The notes under the pieces were generated by a model that was not told where the DNA came from, made no database searches, and was given only the letters and a program-made list of their open reading frames with translations. Made by a program: the position numbers and the translations under genes. DNA of 64,000 nucleotides from Chimonanthus salicifolius (taxonomy: Eukaryota; Streptophyta; Magnoliopsida; Laurales; Calycanthaceae), in assembly GCA_013350335.1 (NCBI GenBank), contig CM023536.1:14699520-14763519 (forward strand). The letters run 5' to 3'. Position 1 is the first letter of the stretch. Each line of letters opens with the position of its first letter. Positions 43,811 through 57,370 of the stretch are shown here, in pieces.

Positions 43811-46800
43811 TGTAAGGGCCCGGAATTTTTAAAATTAATATAAATGGGAATATTATTTATTTTAAGGATGAAAATTGGAAAATTTATGGAATAAAGGGGT
43901 AAATGGGCCAAAATTTGGGCAAAGGCCCAATTATGGCCCAATAGACCATGGAGTGGATTTTAAAATTATGTAAGTGGTTAATGATGGCCAATTGGGCCAT
44001 AGGAGGTCAAATTGGGTCAAATACCCATTTAGGACCCAATGGGTCAAGATGGTTAAGCTCTAAGGTAAATGGGCTAGATGGAAATGTAATTGGGCCATGG
44101 GCCAAATGGTGATCCATTTAGAGTGAATTCAATGAATTTTAAATCACCTAAGTTACTTGGAGTTAAATCAAGGTGTTGTGGCCAAGTGGGACCCACCTCC
44201 ACCTCATCAAGTGAGGTGGCGTGTGGGCCAATGATTGGTGGGGCCGGCCACCATGATTGATTTGGTCAACCATGGGTGGAGTAATGGAGTTAGGTTGACT
44301 ACAAATGGATTAACCTAAGGTAATTACCTAATTAATTAAATAATGAAATTATTTAAAGTGGTGGTTAAGAAGTGGTCAAAGTGGGGCCAAGATGTGAAAA
44401 CCCACCTCATCTCAAATTCAAAAATAAAACACGTTGGGGGCTTGGTGGTGGTTTAGATAACCACCACCATAAAGCAATTAAAAGATCTTTTAAATATCTT
44501 AGAGTTGGTGGGGTCTTTAATGTAAAGAAAAAAATGGGGATAAGTCTTGACTTCTTTCCCATTTTCTTATCCTCTCTTTATTTCTCTCCATTCTTCATAC
44601 TCCATTGCCGTCCCACACTAGGAAGGAGAAAATAAGAAGAAAATAAAGGAAAGAAAAGAGAGGAGCTCAAGGAGAGAAGAAAGAAATGGAAAATGGAGGG
44701 AGATCACTCTAAGATTGATGTTATCACCTCCCCTCTCATCACCCCTCCCTTTCCCTCTCTCAATTTTGAACCCTACCTTGGCCGATCCTAAGGTTAGGGG
44801 TTGCCACCATGGATCAAGCATCTTGACCTATCAAAGATCAAGAGGAAGGAGAGAGGAGGCTAAGGAGACCGACGGGAGCGGCGGAAATCGGAGGAGACGT
44901 CGGATTGTGAGTATTTCTTAAACAAGAAATTTTGGATTTAGGGTTTAAGAATTGGAATTTATTTTATATGAATGTAATGGTGGATAGATAATTTTATGCT
45001 ATGGAGTTTAAACCCATCAAATGAGAGGGTGGAAGATGGAGACAACCCTAAATGGGTGAATTAGGGTTAGGGTAAGAAAATGAATAAATGGGTTATGTGC
45101 ATTATGTAAATTATGAAATTAAGCATGGAATGGGGTAATTGGAATAAAATTATGGGCCATAGGGTTCAGCCATGTAGTATGGCCGAACCCCATGGTGGGT
45201 GATTTGGTCTTTGATGTAATTGGTTAAGGTTTTAAGAATGGAAAGCAATGAGGGTGTTAAGTTAATGAATTGTAGTAAATGAGTGAATGTACGAAATGTT
45301 TCGAAATGCTTTTTATGATGGAAATGTAAAGGGATTTTATGGCATTGGAGGGCATAGAAAGTGATGGATTATGAACCATGGGTTCGGCCATGGTGTATGG
45401 CCGAACCCTATGGTGATAATGATGGATTTAATGGTTATGATTTATGGAGAAATAAATGGGAAAATGTTGGTAATTTTGATGGACCCAAAGTATGAAATGA
45501 TACCCTAAATGGTGATGTAATAGGGATCGATTGATGGGTTTAGAGGATGGAAAAGAGGGATTAATGTATGGATGAGTTTAGGGTTTTAAATGAGTAATGG
45601 TGTGGCCCCAAGAGACATAGAAAAAATAGTGGAATATGAACCATGGGTTCGGCCATACACCTATGGTAATGTTTTACAAATTTTAAATGGGGTTAAAATG
45701 ATGGAAAATGGGGACAGGACACCATGGGTTCGGCCATGGTGTATGGCCGAACCCATGGCCCAATTGTAACCCATTGTAGTGGATTAAATTGGATGATGGA
45801 TGGTGTTTGTGGCCTCCAAAGGGAATGAATGAGTGATGCACTCATTGAAGTTAAATGCATAAGGTAAACCCCATGGGAGGATTTGATGAATTAGGTATTT
45901 TGAATCCATGACCCAAATGGTGGATCATTTTTAGGTCTAAGGTTAATGTGTATGTATGTGATTAAGTAATGGGAATTGGATTAATTAGATGACAAGTTTT
46001 AATAGTTTGGTGGGTCATAAATGAACCTAAGTTAGGGATCTAAGTTTAAAAATCAATTTTGGACTTAATCATGCATGGATAAATGGGTGATTAACCATCG
46101 AAAATGAGGTAGTGGCAAAACCGTAATTAAATGCCAAATTCAAGAATTCTATGGAGATTGATCATGGAATGAGGGGATCTAATGTGATAACCTTATAAGT
46201 GGTTAATAAAGCCTAGGGTGGTTGATTTTAGACATATGTACTTAAAAGTATATAATGGATTAGGTGGGACCCACAAAACCTAAATGGTGACCGATTTTTC
46301 ATAAGGGCTTATAAATGGTTGAAACATGGACTAATGATTAATGTGTAATAAGGTACTAGACATCGCAGGCGGTGCGCGATCGGCGACCGGGTTTATCGAA
46401 CGGAAAGTGTAAAAGGACGCAAGTCGGTATTGGGTAGGATTCTAACCTTTTTGTAAGCCATGGATTGAGTGATGGTTGTTTTGAATTATCTTGGAAATTA
46501 TATGGGTTGTTTTAAGATGGTTTTTGAGTTATGTATTAGGTAGGGGTTTTTACTTGATTTATTCTGGTAAGCATATAATTGGTTTAGAAGGGATTTTAAA
46601 GCTATGATGTGTTTATTGAGGCTGTACTTGATCTCCTTTTGATAATCAAGTCATATGTTTGATTTATCGGATTTTTACATGTCATGGTTGTTATTATATT
46701 CATTACATGGCATATGGCACCTACATCTCATGCATGGCATTGGAGGGATATGATAGGGAAAGGATGAAATGAAACCGGAGTCCGTGCTCCGTCGGGGCGA

Positions 46801-47688
46801 CCGATAAACAGCATGGGGACATTTCACATATGTATTATGATACCTTGATGATGTTTTTCCATCAAGGGGGATGTTGTATTTATTATTGTATCTTGATGAT
46901 AGTTCTTCCATCAAGGGGGGATGCCTAGTGTGGATCGCATCTTGATGAGGCTTTTCCATCAAGAGGGTCATGGCACAATGATGGTATGGATTCTATTTGG
47001 AATACTATGGATGGTTGGAAAAAGGGACATTGTAGAGTTGAGGATGAGATTGATGGGTGGGATTCATGACATAAAACACCCATTGCATTACATTGTACCA
47101 AATGGCATAATTTTGAGATAATATCTTCTATATGCTTTGTTATTACTAATCCATGTGCTAGCTCTACTCGGAGTCCTACTGGGCGCGTGTTCTAATGCCC
47201 TACTTCTACCCTAGCTGATGACGCAGGAGGTGGCGAAACGGAAGGACGGGACGGGAGTCAAGCTTAGGAGCTTGGGAAGGCAGATTCATTATGTTGTTTA
47301 AGTTTATGTTGGAAAAATGTAATTTGAGTAGCTTAGCTTGTCGGAATGTAATAAATTAGATTACTGTCTATGTTTTGGGATTTTATTATGGACATTATGG
47401 TTTTGAGGTATTATAGAAATTTAAATGAATGTTATCTTCCTTGCTATCTCAAATCTGTAGGATAGTCCTTGTTGTTAATTCCTTACTGAGAAGTAATATT
47501 CCTTGAGCTTACATCTACGCGTGAACCGTACTCGTGGACTTGGCTCCACGCACGCGTAGGGTTGGCCAGTTAAGGGCCGGGCTTTAGAAGCTCGGACTTA
47601 ACTCGCGTCGTGACGTCCGTGCCCTTTGTCACTTTAAAAAAAAAAAAAATTTAACTCTGATTTATGGTGAAAAGGGGCGGGCGTTACA
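43811..47688. mobile_element. 3.9-kb solo LTR, Ty3/gypsy type
   Basis: Begins TGTAAGGGCCCGGAATTTT and ends GGGGCGGGCGTTACA, with a perfect 5-bp target duplication GTGTG (43806-43810, 47689-47693). The ends fit long-LTR plant gypsy elements. Inside are repeated 'ccatgggttcggccatggtgtatggccgaaccc' palindromes (45170-45760), three 'atcttgatgatg.ttttccatcaaggggg' hairpins (46840-46965), and the 'ctactcggagtcctactgggcgcg' stretch typical of such LTRs. No primer-binding site or gag-pol motif, so the internal part was probably lost by LTR recombination. Confidence 0.85.
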
Positions 47689-47693
47689 GTGTG

Positions 47694-48646
47694 CCCCTTA
47701 GTAGGGTTGTCATCTGGACCAGATCCCAGATCTGGACCAATAGTGTATACTGTTGGTGTTTTTTTGTGGTGGGTTAGTTAAGATCCAACCCATCACCACA
47801 AAACTTGGGTCACATCCCTTTTCTTCAGATCTCTGTCTGGTCCACAACTCTTTTTGGAAGAGACAGAGTAGACCCATTGGGCCATTATTGTTATTCTAAT
47901 ATATAAAATTTGAAAAATAATTTTTCTACATCCCGGAGATTCTCCGATTTCAAGTTTTTCTTGGAAGATAACCATTTTCAATTCAAAATGGAAATGGATA
48001 TTTTTTGGGGTTAAAAATGGTTACTTTTAGGAAAAGTATTTTCCTTTGCCCACATCCAAATGTAGCCGTGGAGAAATGTTTACTTTCAGTTGTAAAGACC
48101 TCACAAAATTATTCATATTAGCTCTTTGGTGACCTTTTTTTTCTGATCTTAATTTGTTTGTATGATCCTAGAATTTTGATTAATAGTGTGTAGTTGTTTC
48201 ATTCTATGGAAAGAGAGATAATAGATTGAAAGAAGATGATTATTTTTGTATGGAGATCTAGAAAGGGATTTCGATGATGGGAAAGACATGGATTTTACTG
48301 CCAACAAGACAAGGAAGTGCCACAAATTTCTGAGAATCTTGAAATAATTGTTTTTATTTGATATCCATATGTATTTGTGAAACTCCTATCTTGGATTCTT
48401 CTGATTGGAAAGTATCTTTGATTATTTATGAATTAGCTTGTACTTGCAGGTATATAAAAATGGAATACACTCAGTTCATGGCTTTCCCTGTAGATTATTA
48501 TAATTCGGCATTGTTGATTGCCTTTGATTATTGTGATCTATATTTGAAGATTCTTTTGTAATAATGTAGGGTGTTTAGGGTAAAACAGAGCAAACAAGAT
48601 TAGAAATGGAGGAAAGAATAAGATGTTCACCCAAATGGTTTAATCT
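47694..48646. other. Unrecognised spacer before copy B
   Basis: A hairpin-capable stretch ttttgtggtgggtt ... aacccatcaccacaaaa lies at 47762-47803. A MITE-like end (cacatccaaatg) is near 48051. The rest, including 48155-48646, is likely the left continuation of the duplicated segment and has no recognisable coding content. Confidence 0.4.
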
Positions 48647-50740
48647 AAATGTGGTGTATGGGAAATTTGAGAAGGGTGAAATAGATGTTCTTGTTTGGAT
48701 TTTTAGTCTTTCTTCTCATTTCTTGATAAGTCCTTTTGTTATGTGATTATTGCATTCTTTGTGTGTTTCTTGGGCCTTTTGGAATCACTATCTTAAGGAT
48801 TGGTGAGGCTCTAGTCCCCTTGGTAGGGGAATGTTTTACAGAAAATGGTAACTCTTCTATGTGCTAATATTTTACTATGTGCATTTCCAAACCTGTACAA
48901 AGAGATTCATGTTCTTCTCTTCACCTTATAGTTTATGAACCACTCCAGCAAGTTGAGATCTTGGTTGAGTATCTTGGCCATTTAATAAATGGGTTGACTC
49001 TTCTTGAACCCATTTATGGGGGTATAGCCTGAAATGTTTATTGGGTACACTCATATAACTCTTTGCTGGTAGCAATGCACTATCTAAGAATGGTAAATGG
49101 TTTAACTGAGAAATTAAAGAAATAAAGTAAATGATTTAACTAGAAATTAAAGAAATAAAATACTATAGTTGTGTAAATGATACCTGTCTCTATTTCTATT
49201 GTGAGACACTTCTGTATCATAAAAAATTTATATTTATGATTGTTTGTTGGATATTTTATTTTAATATTTCATATTTATTTACTCTTACTTGTTCATGGAT
49301 TGTTTTTTCATATATGCGGTTAATGTATTTTTTTTTTTTCACTTGCTTTTTCAGGTCTTGAGTTAGTTTATAAATGTTAACTCTGAATTTGAAAAGCCAT
49401 CATGGAAGAGATGCATCAAGAAGAGGCCAAATAGAGCAAGAGAGACACATTTTATATTTCTATTTAATATTTGTTTTTATATCAAGGGTAATAAGTCCAA
49501 TTTAAACTTTTTATATTTTCAATTCTCAATAGTAATTTTTTTTTTTAGTTTTTCCCTTTATTTGATGCTAATAGCTAATAGTGGTAAGAAATTTGAAATT
49601 TCACTAGTGTAGTGTGAAATATTGATTTTTAAAAATGTGTATTTAGCTAGGTAAACATAAATTTTCAAGTTAAAAAATGGATGTTGAATTTGTTAGTACC
49701 AAATTTTAAATTTAAAAATGAATATTGAGTTCAGTAGTATAAAAATTAATTTTTTTTTTTTTATAATATAGGGTCTGGTAGCATCCAAGCAAAAACTAGG
49801 ATCTAAACTGGATGAAACTGATAAACAGGCCTTTAGGCCGTCGAAGATCCGATAGTCTGATCGGGCCTGACAGGATTCAAGACTAATTGGATCTTGTATT
49901 ATCGGGTCGGGCCACGGAAAATCCGATTATCTTCTTCGGGCAGGCTAGATCTTGCCGGGCCACCGGACCTGAGTCCGTTTCCAAGCCTAATCGTAACAAT
50001 CAAAGCTTATAATTGTCACAAATCCTAATGCTAAACCACCTTAAAACCATGGTCTTTCATTCCTAGTCTCTCCATAATCACCATCACTCTTCGAAAGTGG
50101 TGGCGCGCAAAGATTATAGATACCGAATTCCGATGTATATAGATGAGTCAGTTCAAGTCTGAGGTTGATTGTCTCGTGGAATTTGACAGGTTCAAGTTAA
50201 GGCAAGAAATTTAATGCTTGCTAGCTAAAGCCAAGAAATTTAATGAAGAAATGCTTGTTAGAATTGTATCAGGCAAGTGACTCATTGTATCAGACAAGTT
50301 ATTAAATGACAGCCTGACCAAATCCAGTTCTGTGTGCCCACGTTTCAGAACTTCCATTTCCTCCCTCCTTTCAAAGTCCCATCTCCATCAATACCCCACC
50401 ATCAATAACACAACCTCCCAGTTTCCACGTTGATGACCCTTTTTGCCTAATTATTTTCCCCATCGTTAATGACTTGAGAACTACTGTACATGTTGATTTC
50501 ATCCCATTTGACCCAAGTCCTTAATTTCCACCTTTTATTTATCTCATCATTTACCCCATTAATCTCATTATCAACCCATTAAATTCTATTAATCCTATTT
50601 ATTTGTCCATTAAATCCAAATCGAACCCATCACATTCCTTTTATCTAATTCCCCTGCGTCACTTTCATAGCTACTAGTGTGAGAAATTCCAAAATATGAC
50701 CGAATTTGACCTTCTAAATTACTGCCTCTTATATGAAGTA
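48647..50740. other. Non-coding flank left of Copia B
   Basis: Matches 1-1773. It retains about 310 bp (50090-50405) missing from copy A, which includes an RLP relic. No intact gene. Confidence 0.6.
50090..50290 (-). pseudogene. Fossil RLP C-terminal fragment
   Basis: Aligns on the minus strand with 10740-10900 of the RLP: 'gaaagtggtggc-c-caaagatt' (the NLCGPPLS region), 'gat-gatgagtcagt', 'aagaaatttaatg'. No open frame. With the fragment at 57371 it brackets the Copia element, suggesting that one old RLP gene was split by it, though the middle is missing. Confidence 0.6.
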
Positions 50741-51249
50741 TGTCGAAATTAATGCATAAAATAAAGTCTACATTGACTCGGTGTCATGTTTGAGTCATGG
50801 CTTATTTTGTGAGTCATTCCACTACCTCATCATTTAGGATATGTGTTGTTAGTCTCATGAATATAGGATTAGGTGTCCTATTGGAAAAGACTAGGTGTCC
50901 CATGTTTGTTAGTAATAGTTGATGAGGTGTCTCATATTTGTTAGTCATGGCTAATGAGGTGTCCCATCTTGTGACAATAAGTCCCTAGACTTAGGCATAC
51001 TATCGTGATGTGTAATTAGTTGTTTATTTCTTATTTAAAGAGATGTAGAACTTATGATGCAATGTAGCAATAATTAGTTTCTTATTTTATATAATTTTGT
51101 CTCATATTTTTCATGTATTTCCTTTGTTCTTTCATGCTACTCAATTGAGAGACGTGGAATTTTTCTAAGTGTGTGTGTTACCTCTCCCTAACGTAACAAG
51201 TTGCAAGAGAGAAGACCAAACTTGCTTCATAGCTTCTTGAAGCTAACCA
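50741..51249 (+). repeat. 5' LTR of Copia B
   Basis: Begins TGTCGAAATTAATGC and ends ...gaagctaacca; the closest match is the 5' LTR of copy A rather than its own 3' LTR. Confidence 0.85.
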
Positions 51250-51431
51250 ATGGTATGTGAGCCAATTTCTTTTTTTTGAAATTCGGTGACAATTGTAGAA
51301 AGAGTAGCATGATGGTGGGCAACCATACAACAGTCAATCTGTCATAGCTGTTTGTTCCCTTCTTCAAAGAGAGGGAAGCCCACTGAAAAAAAAAATCCAC
51401 GTTAAATCGTGTGCCCTCTCTCATTATATCT

Positions 51432-51432
<1 letters not shown>

Positions 51433-51474
<42 letters not shown>
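51433..51474. repeat. (TA)n microsatellite
   Basis: Pure TA run where copy A has a mixed TA/CATG tract. Confidence 0.9.
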
Positions 51475-51479
<5 letters not shown>

Positions 51480-51619
51480 AGCCTCTCAAAGAGGAAGGAT
51501 ATAATTACAATCCCTTAATCAGAGAACCTGACAAATATAGTAAAATACAAGCATAGAAGATCACCCATTTCCTCTAATAGAAATGTACGTGACGCACAAT
51601 GCAAAGGTATTATAAAAAC

Positions 51620-53258
51620 AAATTCTTGTAGAATTAGCACCGTTAAGAATGTTTTATATGTGTTTGATTTGGATACAAGTTTGCTTAGTGTTTGACAATT
51701 TATGCTTGATGGGTACTCTCTTGTATTTGAAGATTCTAAGTGTTTGGTATTTAATAATAAGACTAAGATTTATTGGCTGAAATTCCCATGGCCAAAAACA
51801 AGACTTTTCCTCTTAGTCTTGATCATGGTGAGAAACATGCATTGAAAGTGTCTTTAATGGATGATAATTGGCTATAGCATCATAGATTTGGCCATTTGAG
51901 CTTGAAGAGCTTGTTATTTTTGTCCAAAAACAATATGGTCAATGGTTTACCTTCTATTAAGTCAGATGACAGTATATATGAAAGTTGCATAAAGGGAAAA
52001 CATCATAGAGATCCATTTCCAAAAAAGTGTGCACGAAGGGCCTCAAAACCAATTGGGTTGGCACATGCTAATTTGTGTGGTCCAATGCAAACACTTTCAT
52101 TTAAGAACAACAAATATCTTGTTGTGTTTGGGTTGGCACATGTTGATTTGTGTGGTCCAATGCAAACACTTTCATTTAAGAACAACAAATATCTTGTTGT
52201 GTTTGTGGATGATTTCAGTAAGATGACTTGGATATATTTTGTTAAGGAAAAATTTGATGCGCTGCATGTTTTTCAAAAATTAAAAAAACATATTTTGAGA
52301 AGCAAAGTGGGTATGCATTAAAAACATTACATACCAATAGAGGTGGAGAATTTACATCAAAAGAATTTACAGACTTTTGCGGAAAAGAAGGTATTTCCAG
52401 GCAATTGACAACAAGCTACACAACTCAACAAAATAGTGTAGCAGAGAGGAAGAATAGAAGTTTGGTGGAAATAGCCAAAAGGATGTTTAAGGCCAAAAAA
52501 TTGCCAAAATCATTTTGGGCTGAAGCACTGCATACAATAGCATACATTCTCAATCGAAGTCCCACTTCATCCGTGCAAGACATGACTCCTTTTGAAGCTT
52601 GGAGTGAATGGAAGCCTAAGGTAAATCATCTAAAGGTATTTGGCTCAATTGTTTATGTGCATGTTCCATCTCAAAGGAGGCAAAAATTAGATGACAATAG
52701 TGTGAAATGCATATTTGTGGAACATAGTGTTGAATCCAAAGCTTACCGTTTGTATGATCCCTTTGCTAAAAGACTCATTGTTAGTCGTGATGTGATTTTT
52801 GATGAGCAAGATGAATGGAAATGTGATGAAATGCAATCCACACCTTTGGTTTTGGAAGAAGAGAGTCCAATGGTTGAGAATGGAAATCAAATGTCTTAAA
52901 TTCCTCTTCACCAATGACTCCTTTGGCATCTACAAGTTCATCTTCTCCAAAATCTTCATCTTCTTCTGGGACTCCACCAAGGAAGATGAGGTCTTGGAGA
53001 GAAATATATGAAATGTGTCAATTCACTCAAATTGAAGAACCAACCAAATTTGAAGAAGTCATGTTGCATAAAGAGTGGTGTGATGCCATGGATGATGAGA
53101 TTAAAGCTTTGGAAAGAAATGAGACATGGGAACTTGTAAATTCGCCAAAAGATAAAGATGTGATTGGTTTGAAATGGATTTACAAGGTGAAATACAATTT
53201 TTTTGGCTCAATTCAGAAGCTTAAGGCAAGGTTAGTTGCCAAGGGGTACATGTATTAG
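51620..53258 (+). pseudogene. Copia pol remnant, copy B: integrase and RT N-terminus
   Basis: Integrase zinc-binding part with CIKGKHHRDPFPKK (ORF 51896-52321, including the doubled 25-residue block), then TTSYTTQQNSVAERKNRSL and WAEALHTIAYILNRSPTS (52405-52899), then RT entry WREIYEMCQF to NETWELVNSPKDKDVIGLKWIYKVKY (52914-53258). The second integrase Asp is changed (HTNRGGEF near 52330), a stop follows KVGMH at 52320, and RT is cut after LVAKGY. It keeps the Trp codon that is a stop in copy A. Confidence 0.88.
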
Positions 53259-56200
53259 GTTTATTAGCAAATAAACACACCAATAAACAAAATAAAATCA
53301 GTAAAATAAACACCGACAATTTTATGTGGTTCGGCCCACCCTTAGCCTACGTACACGAAACTTGAAATATTTATATTAAGAGAAAAAATAATACAATTGT
53401 ACAAGAGAAACTGTTTTGGAACCAAACTCACTTACTAGAGCCTCCTAAAGAAACAAAAGATCAGAGATCATTTTTACAGTAAGATTCCTTTGATCACTGT
53501 GATTTCTTTATTGATTTACAATATATTTTCTCCACACTGAATAGGTGGTTTAGAGTATGATATTTATAACACAGAGTGATAGATAAGAGATAAATGAATA
53601 GGAAGATGAGATAAGAAGGAAGAGATATGTTTGAACTAGACTTCTTAGCCTTTTGGATCTCCATCCGTGATGATCCTTATCTTCTTTAGATGAGGATCGG
53701 TGGTCTCAATCCATGTAGCTGGATAAGCTTGAGTGCATTGATTTATTTGCTTGAAATCATGACTGACAAGACTGGTACCGTCAATACATCCGTCCAATTC
53801 CTGCAACTCAATCCCGATTTGATACTTTGTCTTCTCCATGTCTTGGGATCAATTTCTAAATCACATCTGAACCTTCTTCTGTCAAGGATCAGATCTGTAA
53901 GATGCTCTTCTCTTCCTCCTTGCTGTCAGCAATAAGCCCCCCACACTAGACAGTGCTGGTATCACTCTCTCTTTGCCGTGTGTACTCTGCACCTCAATCT
54001 TGAACAGCAACACAAGAACTATCTGTCTCGTCCTACAGCACCCACACGCTGCTATTAGCCGGCTGACCCTTGTTGAGCACTGAAAATTACCATTTTACCC
54101 TTTAATTTTGGATCAGTTAACTTTTGATTTGTGAATATTAGATGCGTTTAATAGAGTTTTTAAGTTTTGCAGTGTATTTGTGAGAATACAAGAAAAATGA
54201 ATTAAAATGAAGAAAAGTGGGCCATAGTCCTATTTTTGGAAAGTTTATAATTTTTACCACCTAATTTGATTTGGAATTATTGTAAATTATTATAATTCAG
54301 ATCCGGATATGAGAGTTTGAATTATAATAATACTTTTTAGACTGTGTTAGATTATAAAGGTGGTAGAAATTTATAAACATACAAATAGACTCACTGTTCG
54401 AATCTGAAGCCTGAAGACAAAGTCTGCAATTGGAAGCCAATGAGCCAAAGTCCACCAGTATTCCGGGCCAGATAAAAGTCCAAGTATGGGATCCAAGTCC
54501 AAAAGACCAAGTGGGACCAGTGAATTTCGTTTGAAGGATGGTGCCTTATCTGTAAAATTCGGCGTTTGAAAAAGACAGTGGATTTGGATAAAAGATAGTG
54601 GATTTCAATAAAAGACAGAGATAATGATAAAAGAGTTTGAATCAAAGGAGAGATAAGAAAGAGAGGGATAAGGAGGAACAGAGATAAGGAGATGAAGGAG
54701 TTAGCTGATCTCAACAGAGAGAAATTTTGAATTTGAATGGGTCTCTTATCTTGGCTGAATTTGAAGGGTCTCTTATCTTATCTCTTCTGACTCCTATAAA
54801 TTGATGGATTTGGGTTCATCGAAAGTTGAACCGGGCAAGACATCGAAGGGACTGAAATTGGACGACCAAAAGACAGAAGAAAAAAATAAATAATTTCTTG
54901 TAAGTTATTTTATTTTTATTTTAATTTTTTTATGTCAAGTCCAAAAGAATTGTATTTCATTTCCAATTTATTAATAGAAATTCATGGCAGTTGTTTAGAT
55001 TTATGATGATCCCAGTTATTAAAATATTTAATAATGATGATTTGTATTTTATTTTTTATTCTTTTTACGAACTTTATGTTAAAAAAATATTTTTAGAATT
55101 TTTTTTCAAGGAAAGTAGAACCCCTATTAGGATCAGTGGGACTTTCCGTCTTTCCAATCTAAGGTTCTTATCAAGAACAGTTGTTTTAGATTTGGGGAAA
55201 CACAAGTATAAAACCCGCTCAAGCCTAAAGCTTGAATTGAAAAAAATCTGATTTAAAGAATGACATAAAAATTCTAATTAGAATTTTAATAGAAAATAAA
55301 TTTGAATTATATTTTATAACTCTAGAACATTTCATAGTCTAGGCCGTGATTTTATTATTCTTAAATTGGATAATATGCCGCGTCGATGTTTGACCCGATT
55401 CCATTGTAGATTATGTAAAAAAATTTATTTATTCTTGATTTATTTTTCTTTTTCTCAAAAATTCATCAAAATTATTCATTGTTCTAAATTAAGATTATAA
55501 CTAAATGTTTTAGAAAATTATTTCCTTAAATCACAACATTTTTAATAGTGCCAATTTCTATTTCATACATATATTTTGTCGGTTTCCCTTGGGTACAACC
55601 TCGCACTCATACTCTATATTATAAATTGGTTCGTACGCTTGCGAGTAATTTAAAATTCACATCAACCCTCTCTGTTGACCCACTCTCTCTGTGTGTGTCT
55701 GTCCTCTCCATACGGTTAGCAATTATATAACCTCTTCACAGTGGGCGTCTCTGGCTATAATATAAAGAGTCCTAGGTCTGCAATATTCTAGAACTGATCT
55801 CGAGTCCTTGGTCTGCAATAATCTAGAACTGATCTTGTATCACCCAAGGAAACACATGTTGTTTGTGTACAAGCCATCACATACAACTGTCCTATTTTGA
55901 AGCCACCACGAAGCATATAGAAACCCATTTAGAGAACCAGCACATATTCATTAGGCATGCCATGCAACCACACATTCATCCAGTGTGTGGACCATGTAGA
56001 TTCGTCCAACATGCATGTACATGCTCAAGCCTGCTAGATTTTGGAAGATGCAATATTCAAGGAGAAAAATTGGCCTTATTTTTCTTCACCTCCACGTGTA
56101 TTTTCTAATATGAGATATTTTCTTCCCACTTTGTGTAAGCTCAAATTTATCTAGAATAATCCAAGCTTAGAAAGTAATCTTCATAGAATTAGAAACTAAG

Positions 56201-56270
56201 ATTACATCCAATCTTACACAATATTGAGAAAATATCGCAAGCCCCGTTTGAGATTGAGCCATATGTCCAA
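53259..56270. other. Unclassified sequence replacing RT core, copy B
   Basis: Matches 4291-5723 on both sides of the solo LTR (54071-55664). One half of the short direct repeat 'tctgcaatattctagaactgatct' is at 55777-55801. No protein recognised. Confidence 0.5.
54071..55664. mobile_element. 1.6-kb solo LTR, present only in copy B
   Basis: Begins TGTTGAGCACTGAAAATTACC and ends TTTAAAATTCACATCA, with perfect 5-bp target duplication ACCCT (54066-54070, 55665-55669). Copy A shows the empty site as ggctgaccctctctg (5098-5112). No internal coding motif or primer-binding site. It was inserted after the segmental duplication, then reduced to one LTR. Orientation and superfamily are not certain; size fits Ty3/gypsy. 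Confidence 0.93.
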
Positions 56271-56273
56271 GAT

Positions 56274-56891
56274 ATGATGCAAGCTACAAGTCTACTATTA
56301 AGATATATGCAAAGTCCAAGCAAGATCCATCATGGAGCTGCCAAACGAGTGTTGAGATACTTGAGGGGCACAATTGCCTATGGATTTTACTACAATGCTA
56401 ACATTAATGTTTTCAAATTGTGTGGTTTTCGTGATAGTGATTGGGCAGTTTCACTTGATGACCGAAGAAGCACTACAGGATACACATTCAATCTTGGATC
56501 GGGTGCCATCTCATGGTCTTCAAAAAAGCAACAATCAGTTGTTTTATCATCAGCGAAGGCTGAATATGTTGCGGCTGCAACAGCGGCATGTCAAGTTATT
56601 TGGACAAGGAGAATCATGGTCGATATGATGCAAAATCAAGATGAGGCAACCACCATCTATTGTGACAATCGATCCACAATTGCTATGCCAAGAAATTCAA
56701 TGAATCTGAACCGTACAAGGCACATGGAGATTCGGTATCACTTCATCCGTGACTTGGTGGAAAATGGAAGCATTGATATGGCACACATCAACACCAATGA
56801 TCAAGTGACTGATATCTTCACAAAGTCATTGCCGCTAGACAAGTTCATCTACTTCAGATATTTGCTTAGAGTGTCTATATTTATGCATTAA
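56274..56891 (+). pseudogene. Copia RT-end/RNase H remnant, copy B
   Basis: Open frame with RYMQSPSKIHHGAAKRVLRYLRGT, GFRDSDWAVSLDDRRSTTGYTF, SSAKAEYVAAATA, IYCDNRSTIAM and DQVTDIFTKSLPL. It differs from copy A by single changes (for example RRS against RRI) and has only one RDLVENGS...DIFTK block. It is part of a dead polyprotein with no start of its own. Confidence 0.9.
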
Positions 56892-56898
56892 GGGGAAA

Positions 56899-57365
56899 TG
56901 TTGAAATTAATGCATAAAATAAAGTCTACATTAACTTGGTCTCATGTTTGAGTCATGGTTTGTTTTGTGAGTCATCCCACTACTTCATCATTTAGGATAT
57001 GGGTGGTTAGTCTCATAAATGTGGGATTAGATGTCCTACCAATAAAGATTAGGTGTCCCATGTTTGTTAGTAATAGCTAATGAGGTGTCTCATGTTGTGG
57101 CAATGAGTCCCTAGACTTAGGCATGTTATGGTGATGTTAGTTAGTTGTTTATTTCTTATTTAAAGAGATGTAGAACTTACGATGCAATGTAGCAACACTT
57201 AGTTTCTTATTTCATATAATTTTGTCTCATATTTTTCATGTATTTCTTTTGTTCTTTTATGCTACTCAATTGAGGGACTTTGAATTTTTCTAAGTGTGTG
57301 TGATACCTCTCCCTAATCTAACAAGTTGTGAGAGAGAAGACCGAACTTACTTCATAACCCTAACA
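56899..57365 (+). repeat. 3' LTR of Copia B
   Basis: Starts TGTTGAAATTAATGC after aggggaaa; ends ...ataaccctaaca. Confidence 0.88.
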
Positions 57366-57370
57366 AAGCA

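Larger units (their letters stand above)
50741..57365 (+). mobile_element. Decayed Ty1/Copia retrotransposon, copy B
   Basis: Same insertion as 1774-6887: 5' LTR 50741-51249, primer-binding site 51251-51263, 3' LTR 56899-57365, flanking AAGTA (50736-50740) and AAGCA (57366-57370). It is longer because a solo LTR is inserted at 54071-55664. The interior parts match copy A with different point lesions. Confidence 0.9.

Noticed and set aside
43450..43832. Ser/Phe/Arg-rich ORFs on both strands
   Set aside because: Low-complexity translation of a CT-rich repeat tract.
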